Shown one piece after another: positions 47,031 to 59,718 of a stretch of DNA of 64,000 nucleotides; positions within the stretch are counted from its first letter, which is position 1; the number at the start of each line of letters is the position of its first letter. The position numbers and the translations under genes are program-made. Below the pieces are notes generated by a model, which saw nothing but the letters and a program-made list of their open reading frames with translations, did not search any database and was not told the DNA's origin. The stretch is from Zygnema cylindricum. Its lineage: Eukaryota > Streptophyta > Zygnematophyceae > Zygnematales > Zygnemataceae. Location: the NCBI GenBank assembly GCA_037447655.1, contig JBBHKE010003455.1, forward strand, positions 277,453-341,452. Direction: 5' to 3'.

Positions 47031-47780
47031 TCTACGCTAAAAAACAGCGTAACAATTCTAAGGGTGCGGGCCGATGTAGTTGTAACTTGGCGTACTTACT
47101 TTCTATTGTCGCGCGGATCCGGCAGACCCGGATTTCAAGTGTCTCTATGTGTTTTTTCAAAATTGGAACTTAAGTTTGTGATGATTGTATACGTTGACAA
47201 CGCCCGTGACGGCTGTCACCGTGTACAATTTGTGATGACGCACCGAATTGTTAAAAATTGTTTGTGACGTCGCAAAAATTTTCGTGACATTTTGTAGACG
47301 CCATACCTTTCCAATTACCAACCCTCTGTCCATGGCTGAAGAAGTGACGTTTCCCCTGCCTTCCTTGTACGGTTGCCTTTTTGGTAGTTTCTTCGCGCTT
47401 TGAATCTCTATTTGACTCCCTTCCCCAAACATTTGCACGCTGCAGAATGAGGTAAGATGCTAAGGAAACAACTTCCCTTCCAATTTCACTTTGACATCCG
47501 CAAGGTTGTTGTTATTAAGCGGTTGTAGGATTTCAAAACGACTATGCTAGAAGTGTTATTAGTCTCGTGGGTCTTCGTTGGCATAAAAAAACTCCCAGTT
47601 TGGAAGCACAGGAGAAAGTCAGAATATTGAGAGCTATCGTTCTAAAAGTCATATGAAAAAGAACATTAAATATTTACGTCATATTTTGATCTTCTGCGGT
47701 GTTTCGGATGAATTCCACTAACTTAATGTTGTTCCTAATGAGATATTATCTTGACATTTTTTGTTTGTTTTTGTTTTTTT
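47031..47780. other. Intergenic, no gene
   Basis: Short open frames on both strands (for example 47157-47438, minus) without family resemblance. No repeat end recognised. Confidence 0.45.
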
Positions 47781-47794
47781 TTTAGGGTGTCTTT

Positions 47795-48075
47795 GGGCAC
47801 TGAAGCCTGAATGAATACTAATCTACATACTGAAGTGGACACCGGACTGAATACTCATTTTATAATCGTGCTGAATATTGAATCGAACACAACAAAGTAT
47901 TGAATTGAAAACTGAAAGAATATCAACCTCATATAAAATTGTTTACTCATTAGGAAACTGAACTAGATACTGAACTGAGTACTGAATCAAATACTAAACT
48001 AGGTATTGAATTGAAAGCTAAACTAATAAACTGAATTAATAAAGTGAACAAAATATTTAACAGAAAAACCTAACC
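47795..48075. repeat. Degenerate ACTGAA repeats
   Basis: Variants of TACTGAACTGA / TATTGAATTGAA recur about every 10-20 bases across 280 bases. Array decayed, with no fixed period. Confidence 0.55.
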
Positions 48076-49113
48076 AACAATTACAGTGGATATTGAATTG
48101 ATAACTATATTACATACTCATCTGTGTTGTTCTACAACCACCGTTGCAAGAGGAGAACCAGTAGTAGTAGTGGAAGTAGACATGAAAAACAACAGAAACT
48201 ATCACACACCTACTCAACAACCAACTTTCAGTTGACACAAAATATGAATCAAAAGGCTAATATTCCTTAAATTTGCCACAGTGATACACAACACAGTAGA
48301 CTGACAATCCCCAAAATTGCAGCCCAAAAGACCCAATAAATCATAAGATATGATGTCTAGAAGTTTCCCAAAAACTGCCCTTAAAATATTATAATCCCAA
48401 AACTGGATGATTCAAAATTGTCTAAGTCCTTAACTATATACTCACAGTGAGTATCTATTGGTCACACTAAATCGGGTGACTGTACTACAGTACTATCTTG
48501 ACTAACGATAAAGTATCCAACCTGTACGTTACTGTACCGTAGATACTTCCAAAATCCTAATTATTACTCTTCAAAAACTAATCAATGAATCACTATTTTG
48601 TATTACGCTAAACTACAAAATATTGTTCTTCAGATATTTACAAATAGTGGACCTTACAATATATGTTTCCGGTGCTTCGTCAACGGTGGTCGCTAAAGTC
48701 CAGCCGACTGTGGTAGTGCAGCACGAAGTACCCGTGTGCGTACAGTATGCTTCGTCACTTATGGTCCCACGTAAATCGCGTCCGTAGACGCGATTCGAAA
48801 TCAATGATCATAATAGGTACTGTACCATTCATATCTGAAATATTCGGTCCACATTGCGTTCGTTCGATCCAGCGAATCCACTTGTCTACTGCGTGACGCG
48901 TGTAACCGTGTCTGCGACACTCCGTAAAACCTGCATAAGCCTCTCTTGTCGACACGCGTCCCTGTAGAGTTACAATACACACTATTGTACTTCTGCTATT
49001 TTAAAACAAATAAAGGTAAATATCACATAAAAATATTTAGAAAATATTCTAAGTCTTTTTGGATTCCTCTCACAGCCCCTATCTACTGAATATATCGATT
49101 TCAATTTACAACA
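48076..49113 (-). repeat. Probable minus-strand LTR of a Copia remnant
   Basis: The right edge is supported. Reading the minus strand, a purine tract AAAGATTTAGGGGAG is followed by TGTTGTAAATTG, an LTR-type start, then CAGTAGATAGGGGCTGTGAGAGG, a block also found inside the other Copia LTRs. The left edge is not determined; 48076 is set only by assuming about 1 kb. Confidence 0.4.
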
Positions 49114-49129
49114 CTCCCCTAAATCTTTA

Positions 49130-50620
49130 GACTCAGTTAATCACTTAGTCCAATATCCTCTTTGCAAAATTGCAACTTAGGAGCAGGAAGGGCTTTTGTT
49201 AACATATCAGCCACCATCTTCTCATCCGGTAAATAACACAATTTAGTGACTTTTGCAAGTATTTTTTCTTTGACAAAGTTAATTCTAACATCCATGTGTT
49301 TGCTCTTAATGTGATGGCTGGGGTTAGAGGCAATTGCAATGGCTGCCTGGTTTTCACACCAGATGGCCTAAGGACCAGTTTCCATATACCCAAGTTCTTG
49401 TAAAATGGACTTGACCCATAGGAGCTCCTTGATAGCGGAAGTTGCTGCCATATATTATGACTCCATTGTGGTTGAGCTGTAACCTTTTGTAACTTGCTAC
49501 TCCAGCAGCAAGTTCCATCTCCAATCTTCAAAACAGAGTCGGTTATAGATTTTTTGCTTGTCATGTCTCCATAGTTAGCATCGCTCCACGTCTGTATTTT
49601 CACTTCTCCTCATCGAAGTACAAGCTTAAGATTTCGAGTACCTGCAAGATATATCAACACCCTTTTTGTTGCTTCCCAGTCTGCCCTTTAAGGATTCTAC
49701 AGACTTCTACTTAAGACTCCCATTGCTACTGCAATATCGGGTCTCGTACAGTTCATAAAATATATAAGACTCCCAACTACTTGTCTATATGGCTTTGAAG
49801 CCATAAACTCTTCATCTCCTGTCTCTAGACTCTCACAAACCAGTATGTCCGAATCTTAATCAATTTCTCTCAATTTTGCATGAATTCCATGGGAGTTACA
49901 GATCTTTTTACATCTTTCATTTCAAATCTTTCCAACATGTTACCTATTGCTTCTTTCTGAGTCAACATAATCAGCCTTTTTGTTTTTGTCTCTTTCTACT
50001 TGTATACCTAAGATATACTTGGCCTCTCGGAGGTCCTTCATCTCAAACCTAGACCTTAAGGCTGCCATATTGTGATTTATCTCATACATTGACTTACTTA
50101 TTAACAATATGTCATCCACATATACAGCAATGTAAAATATCCCATCCTCCCCTTGTAGAACATATACAAAGTGATCTGAGCTAATCCTCTTTCAAACTTA
50201 GCCCAGTCAAAAAATCATCTAACTTCAAATTCCATTGCCTAGGGGCTTGTTTTAGCCCATACAAAGATTTCATCAATTTACACACTAATTCTTCTTTTCC
50301 TATATCTGTGCCTCCATAATAGACTTCATTTCATCGTTTTTTGCCTCGATCCAATGATTTCTCTCAGGTGATGAAAAGGCCTCCTGAATTGTTAGAGGCT
50401 TCTCTGTAGCTGCAAAAAAAGCAAAGTGAGAGCTTGCTTGCAGACGACTGCTAGATCTCCTCCCCCCCGAAAATTCTAAGGCTGAAATCGTCGGCAACCT
50501 GTTATTTTTCTGCCTTGTTTGAATCGTAACTTGAGCTGGTACTCACTGTGTAACAGTCTCTTCCGCCTGAGTTGAAACTTGTGGTAAAGTTTCTTGTGAA
50601 GGCACCAGAGGAACTGAAGG
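49130..50620 (-). pseudogene. Copia pol remnant: reverse transcriptase and RNase H
   Basis: Minus-strand fragments in changing frames. 'FSGGRRSSSRLQ' and '[19 protein letters not shown]' come from the start of the polymerase (50300-50497). [13 protein letters not shown]-like motif lies near 50230, 'AVYVDDILLISK' near 50100-50135, 'GSLIYFMNCTRPDIAVAMG' near 49700-49780, and 'TWSDANYGD' with 'CCWSSKLQKV' near 49500-49600. Much of the palm between polymerase start and YGLKQ is deleted. Several frameshifts. The purine tract and LTR lie just below 49130, giving a 3' half of an element; the 5' half is missing, replaced by the transposase remnant at 50.6 kb. Confidence 0.8.
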
Positions 50621-50639
50621 AAGAGATGTCCTTACTCCA

Positions 50640-52616
50640 ATTGCAGAATACCAAAAAACAAGGCGCTTTTTATGTATATCTTGACTCACTAATTTTTTTT
50701 TCTTTCCTTACTCCTATTGCAGAATACCAAAAAGCAAGGCGGTGGTGGGTAGAAAGAGTGGCGATACTAAAAGGGATAAAAGAACTACTCTCACCCTATC
50801 CTCTTCGGGTTTTGGAAAGAGAAGCGTAGCGGTAACGAAAGCGTTACCAGGAAAGGGTAGGAAAGAGTTACCATGGGTGGTGAAGGTTCACAAAGACTTA
50901 GTGGACGAATTCTAACGATTCCAAAAGGCGGGCATGAAAATGTCGACTATCATTGTGGGAAAAATGGCAAATTACACCATTGCCGAAATGAAGAAGGATG
51001 GTGCGCCAGAATTTATCGACGACAATGGTGAAAAAATCGAGATTACAATCACTCGGCGTTGGATTCAACGCTTTTTCGAAAAGCATAACATTGTGCCCCG
51101 AGCCCAAAAGGGCAAACTACAACTAAGTTCGGAGAAAGAGAAATACATAGAGAGAACCGTGGCATATCACATGGGCGTATTAAAAAGGGGATTTCTCTCG
51201 TGTAAGCCTCGTAATTTCCTTCCCTTTGTTGTTTATTGTCATATAAAGTTTTTGATTTTGTTTCTTTTCCGTGCTTGTTGAGGGTAATGAGTGTAAAATG
51301 AATATTTGTTATCCTAGTAACCCCCTCAATTGTTGATTCTTGTCATATGAAGTTTTTTATTTTGATTCCCTTTTCATTATACTTACTTTTGTTTTGTTTT
51401 TTTTTTTTTTTTTCTATTTTTTTTATGGATAATAAGTCGTTTTAACGAGGATTTGGTGGAGAACATGGACAAGACACATTTAATTGTAAATATGGACACG
51501 GCGACGAGGTCGTGAGATACGGCGACGTTGTGGGCGATTGAGAGTCCATGACATTGACGGTACGACTCACGGGAGGAGTGAACCCACGAATCGAGGCTCT
51601 GATGATAATAGTCACAAACCGCAGTCGAAATTACCCGATAAAAGGCCTTTCCGACGATGTACCGGGTAAGTTTCATTCAATTTTAATTTTTGACATTTTG
51701 CTCATCTTCTTATTTTCCTCTATTTTTTACATATTCCTCTCGACGAATATATGTCTTACCGTTTCTTATTGGGTTATAATGCTTCCTCTTCATCCCCTTC
51801 CTTCTAACTAACTATCTCTCCCTTTCCCCCCCCACTCGGCCTCCTCTCCCTCTCCCACTTTCTCTCCCCCTCACATAACTCACCCCCTCCCCCTATCCTT
51901 CATTTTTTCGATTGTAGGAGTTTGCTACCTAACCGGCCCCAAAGGATGGAATGATAAAATCGTATTCCCGCAATGGATAGAAGAGACGAGGTCTTACCAA
52001 GGAGACCGTGATGGACGTGAGAAAATAATCTTCCTCGACAATTGTGGCGGGCACAATAATTCCGAAGATTTTTAACCGGGTTTTACTCGCCAAGAGGACG
52101 ATTCTCTACTTCTTCCCTCCGTGCGCGACTCACCTTGTGCAACCCGCCGACTCCTTCGTAATTTCCAAGAATAAGAAGGTTTAGTCGCAAAAATAAGAGA
52201 ATTCAAAAATGACCGGGATTGAGAAGCAAGCGTGGTCCCATCCGAGTGGCAAGGGTTTGTCTGGGAAGCTAGTCGAACCCAAGAAGGCTTTCTTCCTTAA
52301 GTTGGCTCGCGATTCAATTCGCGAAGTCAAAGCAATGAAGGACAAGCATGGGATAGGTTATGCACGAAAGGCTATGATTCAGTGCGGATTGTCGTTAAAG
52401 AATGGGAAGTGAGAGGAGAGGATGCTCACCCCAGATTTACAAGTCATCATCATGAAATGGCGATGCCATTTCAAAGGCGACGAGGTGCCAATTCCTTCTA
52501 CAATGGCACGAATTTTATCCGAGGCATTTAAGATGCCGCCACTCGCGAGGATGAAGTCCTTGATGACGCTGAATGGGAGAACGAGGATTTTGAGTCCATT
52601 TATAGAGAAGTGATTT
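50640..52616 (+). pseudogene. DDE_1 (pogo-like) transposase, copy A
   Basis: Broken transposase with introns, collinear with copy B at 58.3 kb. A 3' splice site TTGCAG|AATACC occurs twice (50646 and 50722). The exon carries a WW pair, then 'KALPGKGRKELPWV', a TAA at 50913-50915 where copy B reads FRF, then the HTH-type region 'ITRRWIQRFFEKHNI' and 'VAYHMGVLKRGFLS'. After an intron come 'ENMDKTHLIVNMD' (first Asp, 51495), a frameshift, and 'NPRIEALMIIVTNRSRNYPI'. A third part has 'KGWNDKIVFPQWIEE' and 'FLDNCGGHN' (second Asp, 52036). After another stop comes 'PPCATHLVQPADSFVI', the usual DDE_1 end. The first exon present in copy B is missing here. No longer functional. Confidence 0.8.
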
Positions 52617-52954
52617 AATTAGTGAAGTGGGGAATGTGGGTTTGCATAAATTTGTAGAACTACTGTTGATTTGTTATCTTTGTTTTTTTTGTAGTTTGTG
52701 ATGGTTAGTGTGGTAATTGTACTTAGTGTTTGTCAAATTATGTCGGGTAAATCGTATCCGTGATAAATTCAATATAATCGTATCCTTCTTTGTTTTTCAT
52801 TTTGAAGTTTGTTACTGAGAATGTTGTATGAAAAAAAAATTGAGTGACATTCAATGTGAATGATGTTTTCAATGTGTATGGAGAATGCATCGGTTTCATA
52901 TAGTATTCCACGTTCAGCGAAGAATGTAATACATTGCTAGGTCGGTTCCGACAT

Positions 52955-53175
52955 TAAGACAGTTCCAGCGATGAGACTGTCTCGTCGCTGAATTGTACAA
53001 ATTCGGCACCACAAACCAGCGACGAGAATGTGTCGTTGCTGAATGGTAAAACTGATGGTAAAACTGAAGTTTTACCATTCAGCGACGAAAATGTGTCGTC
53101 GTTGAATGGTAAAACTTTAGCTCTCCCATTCAGCGACGACAATGTGTCGTCGCTGAACGGTAGAACATTCAAAAA
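52955..53175. repeat. TCGTCGCTGA hairpin array
   Basis: At least four inverted pairs of TTCAGCGACGA and TCGTCGCTGAA around short spacers such as AATGTG or AAATGTG, plus a GGTAAAACT pair. Similar words recur at 59719-59900. The strand can fold into a string of hairpins. Confidence 0.8.
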
Positions 53176-53179
53176 CTTC

Positions 53180-54320
53180 CATTCTTCTGCGTTTTTTAAA
53201 AGGCAACGAGTGTAACATAAAATGAAAAGTTTTCAAGTTCAATAAGTGGTAAATTCGTACCAGGTCCAGGAAGCTAGACATAGGTTGGTTAAAGGACTAC
53301 ACCATAAATATACTTGGTTGTCATGTGAAAAACGCGAATTCTTTGCACAAACAAATAAATTGTAATCCATTTTTTTTTTCCCAAGTAGTAAACAAAACAT
53401 CGATTTCTTCTCTTAAGTTTGGTCCACCGAAATCAAAAAAAAAATCAAAAGTCATTTTTTTTTCTCGTCTTTTCTTTCTTTATCTTGGTAGTAAAATAAT
53501 TCACATGTGACATTTTTTTTTTAAGTCTAATTATCAAAAAAACTTCACGTCATAAATTTTTAACAATCAAAAGCATAATTTAAAAACATAAAGCAAAATC
53601 ATACATCGAATTAAAAAAAAAAAACATAAATAAACAACATAAACCAAAAACTGAATAACATAAAACAAAAACATAAACGAGGAATTCCTTTATTTATATT
53701 CCTTTCACGGGGCACATAAAAGCTGTACAAAAATTGACCAATCTACATATAAACCATAGCTATGGAACCGTAAAGAGATTTAAGTAACAACGGAATAAAC
53801 GAAAACCTATCTCGGAAAAATACTGAATGTAAAATAAAGTAAAAACATAAAAAAATACTCCTCCCTAGATTTCTCCATATTCTACTTGTTTTTGTTATTT
53901 GTCGAGTCAAAAAACCAAACTCACTATATATCCATGCAACTCCTACCCCCCTCTTATTTTTCACTCTTCCCCGTTATTTAACATGGTATTAGGTTTGTTT
54001 TCAAATCTTTTTTTTTTTCTTTCCCCTCTTTCCTCTCTCTCCTCTACTCCCTTCCTTTCCTCACCTCCCTTTTTCCTCTCTTCCGTCACTTTCTCCCTCT
54101 CATTCAAAACTTGTTCTTTTATACTTTACTTGTATGCTCATTTGGCTCAAAAAACAGAGGGAATAATATGTACCTCGCAACTGCAAATAAGACAAAAAAA
54201 ATTCGAGAAACAAATCCGCAATCAGAAACAAAAGAAATTAAATGCAAAATAAAACAAACAAATAAACCACAATACAACAAAAGATAAAAAAAAAAAAAAA
54301 AAAAACTAAAATGAAAGAAG
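53180..54320. other. Intergenic, no gene
   Basis: A- and T-rich DNA with ACATAAA repeats near 53580-53680. Open frames are low-complexity. Nothing recognised. Confidence 0.5.
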
Positions 54321-54329
54321 TTCACGAGG

Positions 54330-55060
54330 GCTAAGAAAAGGGAAAGGGATAGAGTGGAGGTGAGGGGGCAGCATTTGAAGGGGGGGGGGGGAGAGGGAGG
54401 CACATTGAAAGGGGCACGATAGGCTTCTTCAGTGGTGAGAATGAGGGGAAGCGATAAAAATATAGAGAGAGAGAGGGATTAACGGATAGGGAGAGGCAAA
54501 TTGAGAGTAAGAGAGGAGGAGAGGCAGATTGAGAGGGAGAAAGGTAGAGGTAAGGAGAGAGAAGAGGAGGGGGGAGGGGAAGGGAGATCAAAAGTAAAAA
54601 AGGGAGGCAGATTGAGAGTCAGCGGGATAGGCTCCGTGAGTGGTGGGAATGAGGGGAAAAGGACAGAAAAGAGGGATAAAAAATGTATAGGGAGAGAGAG
54701 ATTAACGGATAGGGAGAGGCAGATTGAGAGGGAGCGAGAGGGAGAGGGGGAAAGAAAAAATGGCGGCAAAGGTAAGGAGAGAGAAAAGGGGGAGGAGGAA
54801 AGGGGAGCAAACCTAGGGGGAGATGGGGAGGCGAGGAATATGGCGAGGGAGAAGGACACGCAAACCGAGAAAGGGAGCATTTTTCACTATACATTTAGGG
54901 AGAAATGGAGGAGACAGGGTGGGTAGAAGAAGAAAAGGCAGGTCGATACGGAGGAAAGAGAGGGCTTAGTGAGTGGTAAGAATGAGGTGAGTAAGATTAT
55001 GAGAGAGAAAAAGAGAGGGAGAAACCAATAGGTAGAGACAAATTGGAAGGGTGAGGGGGA
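54330..55060. repeat. Purine-rich low-complexity tract
   Basis: Mainly G and A on the plus strand with recurrent words such as GATAGGGAGAGGCA(G/A)ATTGAGAG at about 54485, 54713 and 54735, so partly a decayed tandem array. It creates long open frames of Arg/Glu/Gly or Ser/Leu/Pro that are not genes. Confidence 0.85.
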
Positions 55061-55850
55061 CGGTGAGAAATATGGATGGCGTGAGAAAAGGTAAGTAGAA
55101 AGGGAGCGATGGCGTCCACGAAATGGAATCCATGGATGAAAAGTGGAACAGGGGGCGAAGCTTTCGCCTGCTTCTTAGTGAATCGATTGAAATTTTGTCA
55201 AAATGACGGCGTAAGCGTCAGATCCCACAGGGAAAAAAAACGGTTGGTTTTGATTCGTCCAAAACGAATCTTTTTTTTTTTTACTGTCCGCATTTGGCAT
55301 TTCTTCGTCCCAAATATCACCAACGCCAAATGTTGTTATTTTAATCTATTTAATTCATTGATTAAGTTTAATTTGTGGTTTTATTTGCATATCAACCCCA
55401 TATTAACGTATACATTCACAGTATTTTGTGTTCGGCACCATATTACAATAGACTTTTATGCTGAATGGGACCATTAGCAACGAAATAGCATAAACTTATG
55501 CGCTAAATAAACTGAAACCGCAAAATAACATTAATTTTCACCATAATTGCTTACAAGGAACTTAGTTGAAGTTGAAACTGTATAATGAGAGCCTACGGTT
55601 ATACGCCGGCGCGACATTTGATTCAGTTATGTTCATTTAATGAAAAAAAATGACTTTCCACATGTGAATTTGTTTGACGTGCACATTGTGGACCATGCGA
55701 CTGTTGAACGAATATGTGCGAACATCATTTTTTACGACCCGGATTGATCCCTTTTTTAGACCGCACATTCTCATGCGTCCACGGTTACTAAACATCATGA
55801 AATGAACTTTTTCCCTTAAAAAGATACATTTCCGTACGGTCTGACATTGA
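55061..55850. other. Intergenic, no gene
   Basis: A 122-codon frame at 55109-55477 has no family resemblance and no codon pattern that convinces me. No other feature. Confidence 0.45.
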
Positions 55851-55853
55851 CCG

Positions 55854-56018
55854 TACACCACACTATTTAAACGATAACGTAATTTCGTTTTGTACGGTAA
55901 TTGGAAAAATACCTTGGCGTAAAGGAAAAAACATAATAATTTATGTTATTTAAGAATTTGATAAAAAAAAAGCGGGACCGAATTAGCGTCCAATACGCTA
56001 ATAGCGATTGGCGGTGTA
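55854..56018. mobile_element. MITE end, possibly a short copy
   Basis: The right end is the family sequence CGCTAATAGCGATTGGCGGTGTA. A weak left end, TACACCACACTATTTAAACG at 55854, would make a 165-bp copy. It may instead be the right end of a larger, disrupted element. Confidence 0.45.
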
Positions 56019-56439
56019 CTGTACTGGACATTGACGCTTGATCGTACATAAACGTCATGCTACAGAAAGATTGCCGAACAGAATGTGACTGTACTGAAAG
56101 CTGACCGTACTGTAACTGATCCTATTTCCGCCGCCCGATTGTTCTGGATATCCGCGAATGATGCACGTGTCCCTTGGAATAACTGGAGCGCAAACCCTCT
56201 GATGACGGCCTTTGACCTAGATCTGTGGACAACTTTTTTAATCCGGGATCAGGGGATATCGCCCGATCTCTCCGGATTGAAAAAGTACAGCGCACGTGTC
56301 CATCTGGATGATGAGGTACACAACAATCCTTGTGGTGATGTCCGTTCATTTTCCGGACAGTAAAACATCTCAACGATATACAAAAGCAAAAAAAAAATGG
56401 TGAAAATAGCAAAATACCTCCCACCCAATTATCGTACGC

Positions 56440-57029
56440 TACACCGCTAATCATTATTAGTGTAAAAAAAAAAAATAGCGTAAACGCTAATTTAGTGTTA
56501 ATAACGCTAATTTGTGATTTTGTGTCCCAAAAAAAAAAGCATTAACATTAATTTGGCACTTAACGCCAATTTGTGTGTCGACTTCGTAGGGTGTACCCTG
56601 AGCTGTCATCGATACTATTTCAAGTTCAGGTGTACTATCCTGACAGCTTTCGCCGAAATACGTATTTGTGCGGTTTGGAAATCGTACGAAAGATGTAAGT
56701 TAGAGTAAAATTAATGCTAGTTTATGCTTTATATTTTCGTAATGTTCTGCTCTTTCCGGCGGCTAATCGGTACTGAAATTTAATGTACATGCGAAGCGCA
56801 CTTAATGTTGTAAAATTGAGATGTCACGACGACGCGATGTATGTAAACGAGCTTTTCGTACATCACACTAATTTCAACGAGCGTAATGTAAAATGGTTAA
56901 CACTAAATAAATACTTTCTATATAAGCGTTAATTCTATTTTAATGTGAATAACACTAATTTATGATTTTGGGCTGAAATAAGCCGCGTCAAAATTGGTGT
57001 TATTAACACTAATAACGATTAGCGGTGTA
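56440..57029. mobile_element. Tc1/mariner-like MITE, 590 bp
   Basis: TA-flanked with terminal repeats TACACCGCTAATCATTATTAG and ACTAATAACGATTAGCGGTGTA. Interior has many GCTAATTT and ACACTAATTT words, the counterparts of ATTAGAGTAA in other members. Non-coding. Confidence 0.88.
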
Positions 57030-57099
57030 GTATTGGCAGCAGTAGTAGCAAAAATAGTTATAAATATTTTTTTAAAAAAGCCTCAATATATCAAGGATA

Positions 57100-57211
57100 C
57101 GATGCATTGGAGATATGTCGCGATATTGTTCTCTTCGATATATCGATTATCGGGTACCTGAAATTCGATACATATCGAATATCAGCAAATGGTCCTCGCT
57201 ACCCAACACTA
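57100..57211. mobile_element. hAT-like right end
   Basis: CGATATATCGATTATCGGG and related CGATA words lead to CGCTACCCAACACTA, the complement of TAGTGTTGGGTAGCG, a variant of the hAT-like end at 36079. A MITE-type end begins at its final TA. Confidence 0.5.
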
Positions 57212-57240
57212 CACCACGAATCGTTATAAGTGTCAAAGTT
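57210..57240 (+). mobile_element. Lone MITE/pogo-type left terminal repeat
   Basis: TACACCACGAATCGTTATAAG fits the family left end, but no right end occurs within the next 600 bases. It lies upstream of, and in the same orientation as, the transposase gene at 58305. Confidence 0.5.
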
Positions 57241-57774
57241 AAAATAGTGTTGAGCAATTTTTACCGTTATTAATAATAATTGAGAATTTGGAAAATTTCA
57301 AAAATAGGTGTATTCTAATTTTGGGTTTAATGCTAATTTGGGAGTTGCAAAATGAGGAATATTCGCCGTACCATTGTATACATTAATATGTGTATCCGTA
57401 CATGTCAGACTAATTTACGATAGTTACGTGTCAACGCTACATATCAAAGCATAGAGTTTATTCTCAGTTTTTTAACGCGTAACTTTTACACATGGGACGA
57501 TTACGCCACGTCGTTTTGTCAAATAAGTTGGACGTATGTCTGTTGTTCCGTTCGTCCGCCTGATATGTATTCTAATAAATTAACAATGTCGCTTTTGTGT
57601 GGTCTTATTAGAATTTAATATGTTAATATGTGTCTTAATTCTAATAAGTGTGATCCTTCTTACATCTTGAAGAGTTGTAACCTGTATTAGCGTCGATGTT
57701 CTCCTGTATTAGAGTAAACGTTTATACTAAATAGGTCAAAAAAGTACAAACTTAACAACCAGCTGATTTTTTGC

Positions 57775-57950
57775 GTAATGTGATTGGTCGCCGCAAATTA
57801 CACGCGTGTCATTCGTTATCCACGCAAACATTATGGGTCTATTACGATGTAATAAAAAGTTGATACTTCGTGTAATGTGATTGGTCGAACCAAATTACAC
57901 GCGTGCCATTTGTTACCCACGCAAACATGACTCTATTACGATGTAACAAA
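57775..57950. repeat. Tandem duplication, two units of about 90 bp
   Basis: Two imperfect copies: GTAATGTGATTGGTCG, AAATTACACGCGTG, CACGCAAACAT, CTATTACGATGTAA. A reverse relative lies at 36715-36790. Confidence 0.8.
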
Positions 57951-58939
57951 AACCGCATGTTCTACCCGTTGCCGTTCCAAGAACGAACCGTACATTCAAT
58001 GAGCTGCCAAGATTTCCCGCGCCTCTTTCATGAAAAACAACCATTGCTAACCATGTGCATACCCCCACGCTCAAAACAAACCCAAATTATTAAACTTTCC
58101 CGCTATCACTGTGCCGTTTTCAAATTGAGATATTTGGCTTTATAACAAAATATTTGATTCAAAATTTTGAATGTTCAAACTTTGCGAAGGTTTTCCCTCC
58201 CTTTTTTCCCAATATCATCCTTTCGTTTCCTATATATACTTGTCATTCACCCTAACAATGGCACTCTCTTCTCCCTCTTTGCATCTACCTGTGCTTTTGC
58301 ATAAATGTGGCCCATTACCACCTTTTTTGCGGCAAAAAGTAGGGCTCTCGCTGAATTTTTTCCGCAACCGGTTGAGGAGGAGAAGGATTGGGCTGAGGGA
58401 GAGGGAGAGGGAGAGGCAAGTGAAGGAATATGGTCACCGAACGATGACACCCTCATTGAAGGCGGTACAACCGATTTCGACTCACCTCCAAACTCACCAC
58501 CGGAATCCCCTCCGGATTCACCACGTGTGGACCATGTGATCGCCTTGTCGTTGAGACGCAAACTTCAACAAGTTTTGACAAAAGCTACCCGCGTTCGGGT
58601 AATCAAATGGATGATCGAGGATTGTCATGCAAACGGAGAGGATCGCCTTGTCCCGAGGACCTTCAATCATTTTCCTAAACACTTTACAGGGGATTATTAT
58701 ACAAGTGAGATATTATACCTTTTCTCCTTACCTTAAATGATTTTTTTCCGGCTGTCTACGTTGTGTGCCTTATTAAAAGTTTGCTTATACTGTGGCATGC
58801 TGTTTACCTCTCCCTTTATGCTTGCGTTAGGTTTTCTCTCTCCGTTTTCCTCTCGTCCCCCCCCCTTAATGTCGATATGTTGGATCCTCGTGCACTGTCG
58901 TCGAATACCGAAGACGTTAGTAAAAAAAAACAAAAATCT

Positions 58940-59236
58940 TTTCGAAAAAAAAAACTGAAATCTATAAAAAAAAAAACTGAAATCTATAAAAAAAAAAACT
59001 GAAATCTATTTGAAAAAAACTGAAATCTATTCGAAGAAAAACTGAAATCTTTCCGAAGAAAAACTGAAATCTATTCGAAGAAAAACTGAAATATATTCCA
59101 ATAAAAACTGAAATATATTCGAAGAAAAACTGAAATCTATTCGAAGAAAAACTGAAATCTATTCGGAGAAAAACTGAAATCTATTCGGAGAAAAACTGAA
59201 ATTTATTCAAAAAAAAACTGAAATCTATTCGAAGAG
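58940..59236. repeat. 22-bp minisatellite, about 13 copies
   Basis: Unit AAAAACTGAAATCTATTCGAAG. The first three copies have A runs in place of the right half. Lies in intron 1 of transposase copy B. Confidence 0.9.
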
Positions 59237-59289
59237 TTTGTTTTACTTGAAGGTTATTACAAGGAGTGGAAAATAACGCAACAGTTCAA

Positions 59290-59700
59290 AGCTTTTTATT
59301 CTCCTCTCCCTTCCGATTCTCTCCCCACTCTTTTCCCAATCCTTCTCCCTCTCATTCTCCCTTCTGATTCTCTCCCCACTCTTTTCCCAATCCTTCTCCC
59401 TCTGATTCTCCCTCTCCTTGCCCCGCTCTGTGCCCACTCCCACTCTCTTTTCCTCTCCCTTTCCCTCTCTCTTTTTGTCTAACCAATTTGCTTATTTGAT
59501 CCTCTCTAAGGTACAAGACAATAAAATGGGGGTAGGGTTGAGAACTCTCCCTCCCCCTCTGTCTCTCCCTCTCTCGCTCGATCTCTCCCTCCATTTTTCT
59601 CTCTCTCTGTGTCCCTCTTCCACATAGAAAAACCACACATGCCTAAAGCAAAGTCTAGTATGGCTCTCATTGCCTATCACTATCTCTCTCTCGCTCTCTC
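59290..59700. repeat. Pyrimidine-rich tract
   Basis: CTCTCCC-rich DNA with a direct repeat of about 57 bases near 59308-59420 (GATTCTCTCCCCACTCTTTT twice). Frames through it read Arg/Glu/Gly on the minus strand and are not genes. Confidence 0.8.
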
Positions 59701-59718
59701 TGAGTAAACCAACGAAGG

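Noticed and set aside
54330-54930. Several overlapping 90-140-codon frames
   Set aside because: Purine/pyrimidine low-complexity sequence leaves all frames open. Residues are only Ser/Leu/Pro or Arg/Glu/Gly.
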